From: an uncultured bacterium
Lineage (GTDB): Bacteria; Bacillota; Clostridia; Lachnospirales; Lachnospiraceae
Assembly: GCA_905215405.1 (NCBI GenBank)
Contig: CAJMQE010000046.1
Coordinates: 1 to 30,310, forward strand
Direction of reading: 5' to 3'
Length of the DNA: 30,310 nucleotides
Part shown: piece after piece, positions 23,803-30,310 of the stretch
How positions within the stretch are numbered: the stretch's first letter is position 1
How the letters are laid out: each line of letters opens with the position of its first letter
The notes under the pieces: model-generated
Told to the model about the DNA's origin: nothing
The model's input: the letters and a program-made list of their open reading frames with translations, nothing else
Databases searched by the model: none
Translations under genes and position numbers: made by a program

Positions 23803-25236
23803 ATGCTTAATGAGTTAAAAGCTTATAAAAAGACAGTTAGCATTGTCAATGAAACAGCCATTGGTATTTATGAGAATCTTGGAAAAGAAAAAGTGGGATT
23901 TCTGTTGGAGAGCTATGATAAAAATAATGGCAGATTTACATTTATGGGGGTCGATCCACAGGAAATTATTCAGTCTGAGAAAAGATCGTTGAAAATCACT
24001 GACAGAAATGGAAACAGCAAAGTACTTGCAGGGGATCCACGGACATTGTTAAAAGAATACTACAACAGTTTTAAGGTCAGTACGCAGAACCAGGAGCCGG
24101 CATTTACTGGTGGATTGGTCGGCAGTATTGGATATGATTATATCCGGTATACAGAAAAGCTTCCGGATATCAATCCGGACGATATTGGTGTGGAAACAAT
24201 TCAGATGATGTTCGCGACTGAGATTCTCGTTATGGATCATGTGGCTGAAACACTGACAGCGATTGTACTTGACACAGATGATGAAACTGGAAGATGTCGT
24301 GCTGTAAATACCGCAGATCAGCTACTTTTACAGGCAATGAAAAAAAGAAAGACAGAAAAAGCTGTAGAGGAAGCAAAAGAGAAAAAAGACCAGAACGAAG
24401 ATGGCCGTATTATTGCAAAGTCGGATACACTTGAGCAGTATGCAGAGAAAGTAAAGAAAATTAAGGCATACATTCGTGAAGGACACATTTTTCAGACGGT
24501 TCTTTCCCAGAGATGGACCATTGAAACAAAGCAGGATGGATTTACACTCTACCAGAAATTAAGAAAGCAGAATCCATCTCCATATCTGTATTACTTCAAT
24601 TTTGGGGAGTTCGAGATTATTGGATCATCACCGGAAATGATTGTAAAGGAAACGGATGGAAAAGTTTCAACGTGTCCTATTGCAGGTTCAAGATCGAGAG
24701 GAAAAGATGAAAAAGAAGATGAAGCTCTTGTACGGGAATTATTGCAGGATGAAAAGGAAAAGGCGGAACATGTCATGTTGGTCGATCTTGCAAGAAATGA
24801 TTGTGGTAAGATCGCGGAATTTGGAAGTGTAAAAGTCTCCAGATTCATGGATGTACAGAAGTATTCACAGATCATGCATATTTCATCACTGGTCGAAGGC
24901 AAGAAAAAAGAAGGAATGCATCCGCTTGACCTGTTATCTTCATTTTTACCAGCGGGAACGTTGAGTGGAGCACCGAAGATCAGAGCCATGGAAATTATTG
25001 ATGAACTGGAAGAGACGAGACGTGGAATGTACGGTGGAGCGACCGGTTATATAGATTTCAACGGCAACATGGATTTTTGTATTACGATTCGGACAATGGT
25101 CAAAAAGAAGAACAAAGTTTATTTGCAGGCTGGCGCAGGCATTGTTGCTGACTCTGTTCCAGAAACAGAATATATGGAATGCTGCAATAAAGTCAGAGCA
25201 CTGGCGAACACGCTTGTAACACAAAATAATTTATAG
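23803..25236 (+). CDS. trpE: Anthranilate synthase component I
   Basis: 477 residues. It makes anthranilate from chorismate, using ammonia supplied by TrpG. Conserved segments: L34-L35-E36-S37 at the tryptophan feedback site, GGLVGSIGYDYIRY, GSSPEMIV, PIAGSRSRGKDEKEDE (the family usually has PIAGTRPRG), LVDLARNDCGK, KYSQIMHISSLVEG, LSGAPKIRAMEIIDELE, YGGATGYIDFNG and QAGAGIVADS. Length and motifs favour TrpE over PabB, and the Trp T-box upstream fixes the pathway. Start ATG 23803 follows AAAGGAG; an in-frame ATG at 23770 would lie at the end of the terminator. It is the first gene of the operon, 15 nt before trpG. Confidence 0.96.
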   Translation: MLNELKAYKKTVSIVNETAIGIYENLGKEKVGFLLESYDKNNGRFTFMGVDPQEIIQSEKRSLKITDRNGNSKVLAGDPRTLLKEYYNSFKVSTQNQEPAFTGGLVGSIGYDYIRYTEKLPDINPDDIGVETIQMMFATEILVMDHVAETLTAIVLDTDDETGRCRAVNTADQLLLQAMKKRKTEKAVEEAKEKKDQNEDGRIIAKSDTLEQYAEKVKKIKAYIREGHIFQTVLSQRWTIETKQDGFTLYQKLRKQNPSPYLYYFNFGEFEIIGSSPEMIVKETDGKVSTCPIAGSRSRGKDEKEDEALVRELLQDEKEKAEHVMLVDLARNDCGKIAEFGSVKVSRFMDVQKYSQIMHISSLVEGKKKEGMHPLDLLSSFLPAGTLSGAPKIRAMEIIDELEETRRGMYGGATGYIDFNGNMDFCITIRTMVKKKNKVYLQAGAGIVADSVPETEYMECCNKVRALANTLVTQNNL

Positions 25237-25251
25237 AGGGAGATGAAGCAA

Positions 25252-25821
25252 ATGATTTTATTGATCGATAATTATGATTCTTTTACTTACAATTTGTATC
25301 AGTATATCGGAACATTTACAGAAGACATTGTAGTGAAGAGAAATGATAAAGTAACAATTGAAGAAATAGAACGTATGAATCCAGAAAAGATCGTCATCTC
25401 ACCTGGTCCAAAGAGTCCGGCAGAAGCGGGAATCTGTATTGCGCTGATCAGACATTTTGCAGAAAAGATTCCTATTCTTGGAATCTGCCTGGGGCATCAG
25501 TGTATTGGGGAAGCGTTTGGCGCAAAGGTCGGATATGCAAAGAAGGTAGTGCATGGCAAACAATCGGTGATGCAACATGATGGCAGCAGTGTCCTGACAG
25601 GAATCGACAGTCCAGTAAAAGTAGCCAGATATCACTCACTTGCAATCAAAGAAGCCACTCTTCCGAACTGTTTAAAAGTTATAGCAAGATCAGATGACGG
25701 AGAAATTATGGCAGTCAGACATGAAAAATATCCAGTTGTTGGATTGCAGTTCCATCCAGAGTCAATTTACACGGAACATGGAAAAAGGATGGTCGAAAAT
25801 TTTATCAATGGGAGGATTTAA
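25252..25821 (+). CDS. trpG: Anthranilate synthase component II (glutamine amidotransferase)
   Basis: 189 residues, a lone class I amidotransferase domain. It releases ammonia from glutamine for TrpE. Cys79 in GICLGHQCIG and the His168/Glu170 pair in QFHPES complete the catalytic triad. IDNYDSFTYNL at the N-terminus is typical. Start: AGGGAG lies 9 nt before ATG 25252; ATG 25243 directly abuts the site and is less likely. The protein ends at normal amidotransferase length with no TrpD domain fused, which matters because trpD is missing from the operon. trpC begins 1 nt after the stop codon. Confidence 0.95.
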   Translation: MILLIDNYDSFTYNLYQYIGTFTEDIVVKRNDKVTIEEIERMNPEKIVISPGPKSPAEAGICIALIRHFAEKIPILGICLGHQCIGEAFGAKVGYAKKVVHGKQSVMQHDGSSVLTGIDSPVKVARYHSLAIKEATLPNCLKVIARSDDGEIMAVRHEKYPVVGLQFHPESIYTEHGKRMVENFINGRI

Positions 25822-25822
25822 T

Positions 25823-26620
25823 ATGATTCTTGACAAAATTGTAGAGGCAAAAAAGATAAGACTTGCGGCAAGTCGACAAGAGGTCAGTGAGGAAGAGATG
25901 AAAAAGCAGGCACTCGCCTGCACACGAACGAGCATTTCATTCTACGACGCACTAAAAAAAGATGGACTGTCAATTATTGGTGAGTTCAAGAACGCATCTC
26001 CAAGCCATGGAACCATGGACAATAAAATCGATCTTACAGAGAGAATTAGGCAGTACAGCAAGGCGGTGGATGCGATTTCTGTTCTGACGGAAGAAGATTT
26101 TTTCCTGGGAAGCGTAGCCTATTTAAAACAAATAAGAAATATGACTGCACTTCCGATCATCAGAAAAGATTTCATTTTTACAGCTTATCAGGTCTATGAA
26201 GCAAAAATAATCGGAGCGGATGCCATTCTTCTGATTGCGGCGATCCTGGATGATAGGACGTTTCGGAAACTTTATGATCTGGCGTATTCATTAGGGATGG
26301 ATGTGCTATGCGAAGTACATAACGAAAAAGAACTGGAACGTGTCCTGAATCTCCATGTGAAGATCATTGGAATCAATAACCGCAATTTGAATGATTTCTC
26401 AGTTGCACTGGCAACGACTGAACGTTTAACAAAATGTTATTCCAATCAGTTACAGGATGTAGAGATTGTTTCGGAAAGTGGCGTGTCAAAGGATGATGAT
26501 ATTCGATTGTTGAGGAGAAGCAATGTGGATGCGTTCTTAATTGGAACTGCATTTATGGAAGCGCCAGAACCGGGAAAACTTGCAGACAGATGGAAGGAAA
26601 TCTATCATGACGCAAATTAA
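25823..26620 (+). CDS. trpC: Indole-3-glycerol phosphate synthase
   Basis: 265 residues, TIM barrel. It closes the indole ring from CdRP. Motifs in order: EFKNASPSHG with K56 (family E-V/F-K-R/N-ASPS), SVLTEEDFF, IIRKDFIF, AILLIAAIL, LCEVHNEKE, IGINNRNLNDF and VSESGV, all at the ends of barrel strands. ATG 25823 has GGGAGG 7 nt upstream. Its 3' end overlaps trpF by 14 nt. In most trpEGDCFBA operons trpD stands between trpG and this gene; here the junction is direct. Confidence 0.95.
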   Translation: MILDKIVEAKKIRLAASRQEVSEEEMKKQALACTRTSISFYDALKKDGLSIIGEFKNASPSHGTMDNKIDLTERIRQYSKAVDAISVLTEEDFFLGSVAYLKQIRNMTALPIIRKDFIFTAYQVYEAKIIGADAILLIAAILDDRTFRKLYDLAYSLGMDVLCEVHNEKELERVLNLHVKIIGINNRNLNDFSVALATTERLTKCYSNQLQDVEIVSESGVSKDDDIRLLRRSNVDAFLIGTAFMEAPEPGKLADRWKEIYHDAN

Positions 26621-27263
26621 GATCTGTGGGATTACAAAGGAAAATGAAGTCCCATATCTTGTAAAGTATGGAGCCGATTATATCGGTATGGTCCTTTTTT
26701 ATCCGAAAAGCAGACGTAATATCAGCATTGAACGGGCAAAACAGTTGATCGCCCAGGTTCGTGTTAGATCCCATACGCTGAAAACAGTAGCCGTTGTAGT
26801 ATCGCCGGATGAAAAGCAGATTAGAAAAATAAAGGCAGCTGGTTTTGATCTGCTTCAGGTACATGGAAAATGTAGTCCTACATTGCTGAATGAACTGCAA
26901 TTACCATATTTTCTTGCAGTCAATATTGCAGATAAAGATTCTCTTCTGCAACTTGATGACTTAGATATTGGCAGCTCGAAGCTTGCAGGCCTGGTATTTG
27001 ACGGAAAGAAACCCGGAGAAGGTAAAAGATTTGATTGGAGTGTACTGGAGCATTTCGACAGGCAGCAAACAAAAATCATGCTGGCTGGAGGATTGAATCC
27101 GGAAAATATTGGAGAAGCGGTAACAATGATCCATCCAGATATTGTAGATGTCAGTTCAGGCGTAGAACGAAGAATGGGGAATTTAACAGAGAAAGATCCG
27201 GTGAAGATCCGCGATTTTATCAATCGTGTCAGAGAAGTGGATCGCAAGGGCCAACCGTCCTAA
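26607..27263 (+). CDS. trpF: Phosphoribosylanthranilate isomerase
   Basis: 218 residues, TIM barrel. It converts PRA to CdRP by Amadori rearrangement. KICGIT with Cys7 at the N-terminus (general base), GMVLFYPKSRR, LLQVHG, VFDGKKPGEGKRFDW (with the catalytic Asp), IMLAGGLNP and VDVSSGVER are all present. AAGGA lies 9 nt before ATG 26607, inside the end of trpC, giving translational coupling. About 105 nt separate it from trpB, the largest gap inside the operon; this gap holds a small hairpin (27326-27341). Confidence 0.95.
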   Translation: MTQIKICGITKENEVPYLVKYGADYIGMVLFYPKSRRNISIERAKQLIAQVRVRSHTLKTVAVVVSPDEKQIRKIKAAGFDLLQVHGKCSPTLLNELQLPYFLAVNIADKDSLLQLDDLDIGSSKLAGLVFDGKKPGEGKRFDWSVLEHFDRQQTKIMLAGGLNPENIGEAVTMIHPDIVDVSSGVERRMGNLTEKDPVKIRDFINRVREVDRKGQPS

Positions 27264-27368
27264 ACAAAATAAATGAACAGGTAGTAGAACAAGTAAAGCA
27301 ATGAAAACATGGAGACAGAAACCAACGGAGATATTGCTCCGAGGGAGATAGAGAATGGAGGTCTATTT

Positions 27369-28556
27369 ATGAGAAACAGTAGTTATTATGGCGAATTTGG
27401 AGGACAGTATGTATCAGAATCCCTGATGAATACGCTTCACGAGCTGGAAGATGAGTTTGAAAAGGCAATTGTTGATCCTGAATTTATAAAACAGTATCAA
27501 TACTATATGAAAGAGTATGTAGGAAGGGAAAATCCACTATACTTTGCAGAAAAACTCAGTAAAAAATATGGTACAAAAATCTATTTAAAGAGGGAGGATC
27601 TGAATCACACAGGAGCACATAAGATCAATAATGTAATTGGTCAGGTCCTTCTTGCAAAGAGAATGGGAAAAACGAAAGTAATCGCGGAAACAGGTGCAGG
27701 CCAGCATGGTGTTGCAACAGCAACCGGAGCGGCACTTTTTGATATGGAATGCACGATATATATGGGGGAAGAAGATATGAAAAGACAGGAACTGAATGTC
27801 TTTCGTATGAGAATGCTGGGAGCAAAGGTGGAATGTGTAAAATCCGGCAGCAGAACATTAAAGGATGCTACAAATGAAGCAATTCGTACCTGGGCACAAC
27901 GGGCAGAAGATACCGCCTATATTATCGGTTCAGCACTAGGCCCATATCCATATCCAAAGATGGTAAAAGAGTTTCAGAAGATCATCAGTGTGGAAGCAAA
28001 AAGACAGATTCTAGAAAAAGAGGGACGTTTGCCAGATGTGGTAATGGCCTGTGTTGGTGGTGGATCTAATTCCATTGGTATGTTTGCAGAATTTATCGAA
28101 GAAAAGAGTGTCAGACTGGTCGGAGTAGAAGCAGGCGGTCTTGGTATTGAGACAGGAAAGCATGCAAGTGCGATGGCGCTTGGCAGACCTGGCGTACTTC
28201 ATGGGATGCGTACGTATCTGTTACAGGATGAGAACGGAAATATTGAACTGGCACATTCGATTTCTGCAGGACTTGATTATCCTGGAGTCGGACCGGAACA
28301 TGCCATGTTGAGAGATACAAAAAGAGCAGAATATGTAAGTGTGACAGATGATGAAGCGATGCACGCACTTCTGGAATTGTGCAAGATGGAAGGGATTATT
28401 CCAGCGATAGAAAGTTCCCACGCACTTGGATATCTGCCAGTTATTACGAAAGACATGAAGCCGGATGACATTATTATCGTCTGCCTTTCAGGACGGGGAG
28501 ACAAAGATGTCCAGACAGTAGCCAAATATTTAAAAGGAGAGGAGACTAATAAATGA
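27369..28556 (+). CDS. trpB: Tryptophan synthase beta chain
   Basis: 395 residues, PLP enzyme joining indole and serine to give tryptophan. The N-terminus YYGEFGGQYVSE is canonical for TrpB1. PLP lysine K85 lies in HTGAHKINN. AETGAGQHGVATATG, GGGSNSIGMF (phosphate loop), GPEHAMLRD and EGIIPAIESSHAL are intact. GGAGG lies 7 nt before ATG 27369; an ATG at 27309 in frame would add 20 residues that are not family-like. The stop overlaps the trpA start (ATGA), so the alpha and beta subunits are coupled for complex formation. Confidence 0.97.
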   Translation: MRNSSYYGEFGGQYVSESLMNTLHELEDEFEKAIVDPEFIKQYQYYMKEYVGRENPLYFAEKLSKKYGTKIYLKREDLNHTGAHKINNVIGQVLLAKRMGKTKVIAETGAGQHGVATATGAALFDMECTIYMGEEDMKRQELNVFRMRMLGAKVECVKSGSRTLKDATNEAIRTWAQRAEDTAYIIGSALGPYPYPKMVKEFQKIISVEAKRQILEKEGRLPDVVMACVGGGSNSIGMFAEFIEEKSVRLVGVEAGGLGIETGKHASAMALGRPGVLHGMRTYLLQDENGNIELAHSISAGLDYPGVGPEHAMLRDTKRAEYVSVTDDEAMHALLELCKMEGIIPAIESSHALGYLPVITKDMKPDDIIIVCLSGRGDKDVQTVAKYLKGEETNK

Positions 28557-29410
28557 TGAAAGAAATGTTGAGACAGGAAGAAAATAGCAATAGGACAATA
28601 AATACATCAGGTGGAAAGAATAACAGGATAGAATTAAGGATGGAACAGCTTCGGGAAAAGAAGGAAAAAGCTCTTATCACCTATTTGACGGCGGGACTGC
28701 CAGATCTTTATAAAACGGAAAGTCTTATCAAAGTGCAGGCTGAGGCAGGCGTTGATATTATTGAGGTGGGTGTCCCATTTTCGGATCCGGTAGCTGATGG
28801 CCCTGTTATTCAGGATGCTTCTTATCGTTCGATTTTAAATGGAACCAATCTGGTCAATACATTTCAGATGGTGGAGAAAGTGAGAAAAACATGTGAAGTT
28901 CCGATTGTTTTTATGATGTATTATAATACGATCTTTCACTATGGACTGGATGCATTTGCGGCAGAATGCGCGAAGGTCGGTGTGGATGGAATTATTGTGC
29001 CAGATCTTCCATATGAAGAGCAGGAGCCTTTAAAAGAAGCATTGGCCGTTTATCAGGATGCAAGTATCCTGATTCAGCTCGTAGCTCCAGTCTCAAAAGA
29101 CAGGATACCAATGGTCCTGAAAAATGCTAAAGGATTTGTGTACTGTGTATCACAGATGGGCGTTACAGGAGGCGATGCTGGATTCCACAAAAATGTGAAG
29201 GAATATCTGAAAAAAGTCAGAGAGGCTACAACACTTCCGCTTATGATTGGATTCGGAATCAGGAGTGCTGCTGACGTACTGCCACTGAAAGAGGAGATTG
29301 ATGGTGCAATTGTCGGCTCAGAATTTATTCGGCTGATGGAACACAGTCAGTTTGATGAAAAAGCTGCAGAAAATTTTGTGGCTACGTTCAAAAAAGAATT
29401 AAATCAGTAA
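28553..29410 (+). CDS. trpA: Tryptophan synthase alpha chain
   Basis: 285 residues, TIM barrel. It cleaves indole-glycerol phosphate and channels indole to TrpB. Catalytic E71 (IIEVGVPFSDP) and D82 (VADGPVIQ) are present, together with YLTAGLPD, MYYNTIFHYG, GVDGIIVPDLPYEE, GFVYCVSQMGVTGG and IGFGIRS. About 22 residues precede the usual start (N-R-I-E-L): a Glu/Asn/Thr/Gly-rich, probably disordered tail. GAGGAG lies 9 nt before ATG 28553; no better internal start exists. Last gene of the operon, followed by a terminator. Confidence 0.96.
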   Translation: MMKEMLRQEENSNRTINTSGGKNNRIELRMEQLREKKEKALITYLTAGLPDLYKTESLIKVQAEAGVDIIEVGVPFSDPVADGPVIQDASYRSILNGTNLVNTFQMVEKVRKTCEVPIVFMMYYNTIFHYGLDAFAAECAKVGVDGIIVPDLPYEEQEPLKEALAVYQDASILIQLVAPVSKDRIPMVLKNAKGFVYCVSQMGVTGGDAGFHKNVKEYLKKVREATTLPLMIGFGIRSAADVLPLKEEIDGAIVGSEFIRLMEHSQFDEKAAENFVATFKKELNQ

Positions 29411-29437
29411 GAGTGGATATGAAAAGAAATCTGTAAT

Positions 29438-29474
29438 AAAAAAGACTGGAAGCGGTAAGCGTCCAGCCTTTTTT
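29438..29474 (+). terminator. Terminator after the trp operon (bidirectional)
   Basis: AAAAAAG-a-CTGGA (29438-29450) pairs with TCCAG-c-CTTTTTT (29462-29474), one mismatch. The A-run side gives T-runs on the minus strand, so it can also end the gene at 29516. Confidence 0.82.
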
Positions 29475-29515
29475 GTATAAACAGATATGTGTATAAAAAT
29501 CCGAACTGTTTAAGA

Positions 29516-30154
29516 TTAAGCAAGTAAAGTCTTAACATAATCAGCAATCTTTGTATCTTTGCAGTTAGCAAAGAACAGTTCCTGGAATTTTTCTCCAGCA
29601 ACAGCGCCTTTTACGAGATCCTGATCAATATTCTTTAAGATTGTAATTAAGTCAACATAAGCAACTTTCTTTACTTCATCAAGAATCTTTTTGTTTCTCT
29701 GTTCTGGAACAACTCTTTCCTTTGGATATCCCTGTCCTGATTCGCCATCGAATAATTTCTCGAAGATGTAAGTCAGATTCAGTTCAGCACCCCAGCCAAA
29801 GCCTTTGGCAAATGGAAGAGCAATAGCATTTCCATCATTGATCTGTCTGAACATATAAGCATCAGATGGATCAACAACATGTCCACAGATAACACCTGGG
29901 AATGAGTTTAAAGCGAGCATAGCGCCTTCACCTGTACCACAACCTGTTACAACAAAGTCACATGCACCACTGTTAAGTAAAATAGCTGCAAGAATACCGT
30001 TCTGAACGTATGTAAGCTGAGCAGCATCATCAGCGGAATACATACCATAGTTATCTACTGTATAGCCCTTTTCGTCAGCAACTTTTTTCAGTGTGCTGTA
30101 AATAAGTTCGTTTTTGCCAGCCTGGCTGTTTTCATTAATTAATGCGATTCTCAT
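29516..30154 (-). CDS. RpiB/LacA/LacB-family sugar-phosphate isomerase homologue
   Basis: 212 residues, longer than RpiB (about 150). The N-terminal Rossmann-like domain keeps VTGCGTGEGAMLALN (RpiB CGTG motif, Cys as base) and the IND-GNAIALPF segment equivalent to HND-ANVLALG. The early active-site DH of RpiB (SDHAGFELK) is replaced by NENSQAGKN, and the HND His by Ile. A C-terminal extension (about 145-212) is of the kind known in a subfamily listed as DUF3666/Rpi C-terminal. The reaction may therefore not be ribose 5-phosphate isomerisation. AGAGG lies about 8 nt before the ATG, and the gene has its own promoter. Confidence 0.88.
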   Translation of the reverse strand: MRIALINENSQAGKNELIYSTLKKVADEKGYTVDNYGMYSADDAAQLTYVQNGILAAILLNSGACDFVVTGCGTGEGAMLALNSFPGVICGHVVDPSDAYMFRQINDGNAIALPFAKGFGWGAELNLTYIFEKLFDGESGQGYPKERVVPEQRNKKILDEVKKVAYVDLITILKNIDQDLVKGAVAGEKFQELFFANCKDTKIADYVKTLLA

Positions 30155-30226
30155 GATAAATCCTCTTTTCCATATAATTTTCTACTAGTGTAGCCATATT
30201 GCGTATAAAAAAACGCTCATACATAA

Positions 30227-30255
30227 AATATAAGCGAAACAGAAAGGTTTGTCAA
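30227..30255 (-). promoter_or_regulatory. Promoter of the RpiB-like gene
   Basis: On the minus strand TTGACA (30250-30255), 17-nt spacer, TATATT (30227-30232). Leader about 65 nt. The last 55 bases of the window show no gene. Confidence 0.7.
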
Positions 30256-30310
30256 TTATGAATTAATTTCGATGTCCACGAAGCAAATAAATAAAGGGCT
30301 GTGAGAATGG

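Noticed and set aside
23803..25236. Component I as PabB (aminodeoxychorismate synthase)
   Set aside because: The LLES feedback motif, the Trp T-box and the trp genes downstream favour TrpE.

Overview
The window reads as chromosomal DNA from a low-to-mid GC Gram-positive anaerobe of the class Clostridia, most likely a gut Lachnospiraceae. Reasons: strong AGGAGG-type ribosome binding sites, AT-rich promoters, a T-box in front of the trp genes, an AgrA/AgrC-like pair, a GH3 beta-glucosidase with swapped domain order, and tandem-domain polyphosphate:AMP phosphotransferase. I cannot name the genus from sequence alone. I see no transposon, prophage, CRISPR array or tRNA cluster, so this looks like ordinary core chromosome with small accessory genes.

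Layout. 1-480: ssrA (tmRNA) on the minus strand. 697-4608: a small membrane protein, an OmpR-type response regulator plus HAMP histidine kinase, and a lipoprotein. 4750-7833: a cytoplasmic-type pectinesterase (minus), a GNAT acetyltransferase (plus) and a surface-anchored metallophosphoesterase (minus). 8100-11533: a domain-permuted GH3 glycosidase and a cytosolic subtilisin-like protease whose N-terminus may be frameshifted. 11537-13752: a LytTR response regulator and GHKL sensor kinase of the Agr type, with no agrB/agrD in sight. 13789-15568: a promoter, a 25-codon ORF that overlaps a perfect terminator, then polyphosphate:AMP phosphotransferase. 15665-17927 (minus): a YkpA/YbiT-type ABC-F ATPase with a long structured leader, then a hotdog thioesterase. 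18025-23258 (plus): a GPH-family sugar symporter, a GlgX/isoamylase-like GH13 protein that has lost the catalytic residues, a TraX-family membrane protein, a 23-codon ORF and a repeat-helical TPR-like protein. 23336-29410: a Trp T-box leader and trpE-G-C-F-B-A, without trpD. 29516-30154 (minus): an RpiB/LacA/LacB-family protein.

How the genes work together. The T-box leader should couple trp operon transcription to uncharged tRNA-Trp. The six enzymes carry chorismate to tryptophan except for the anthranilate phosphoribosyltransferase step, which must be encoded elsewhere or be lost. The two regulatory pairs each sit upstream of genes they might control, but only adjacency supports this. The most unusual part is the symporter / dead GH13 / TraX / micro-ORF / TPR run: the last four genes overlap or abut and look co-transcribed, and the debranching-enzyme homologue appears to be a pseudoenzyme in all four GH13 conserved regions.

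All calls come from reading motifs by eye; no database search or structure prediction was run.
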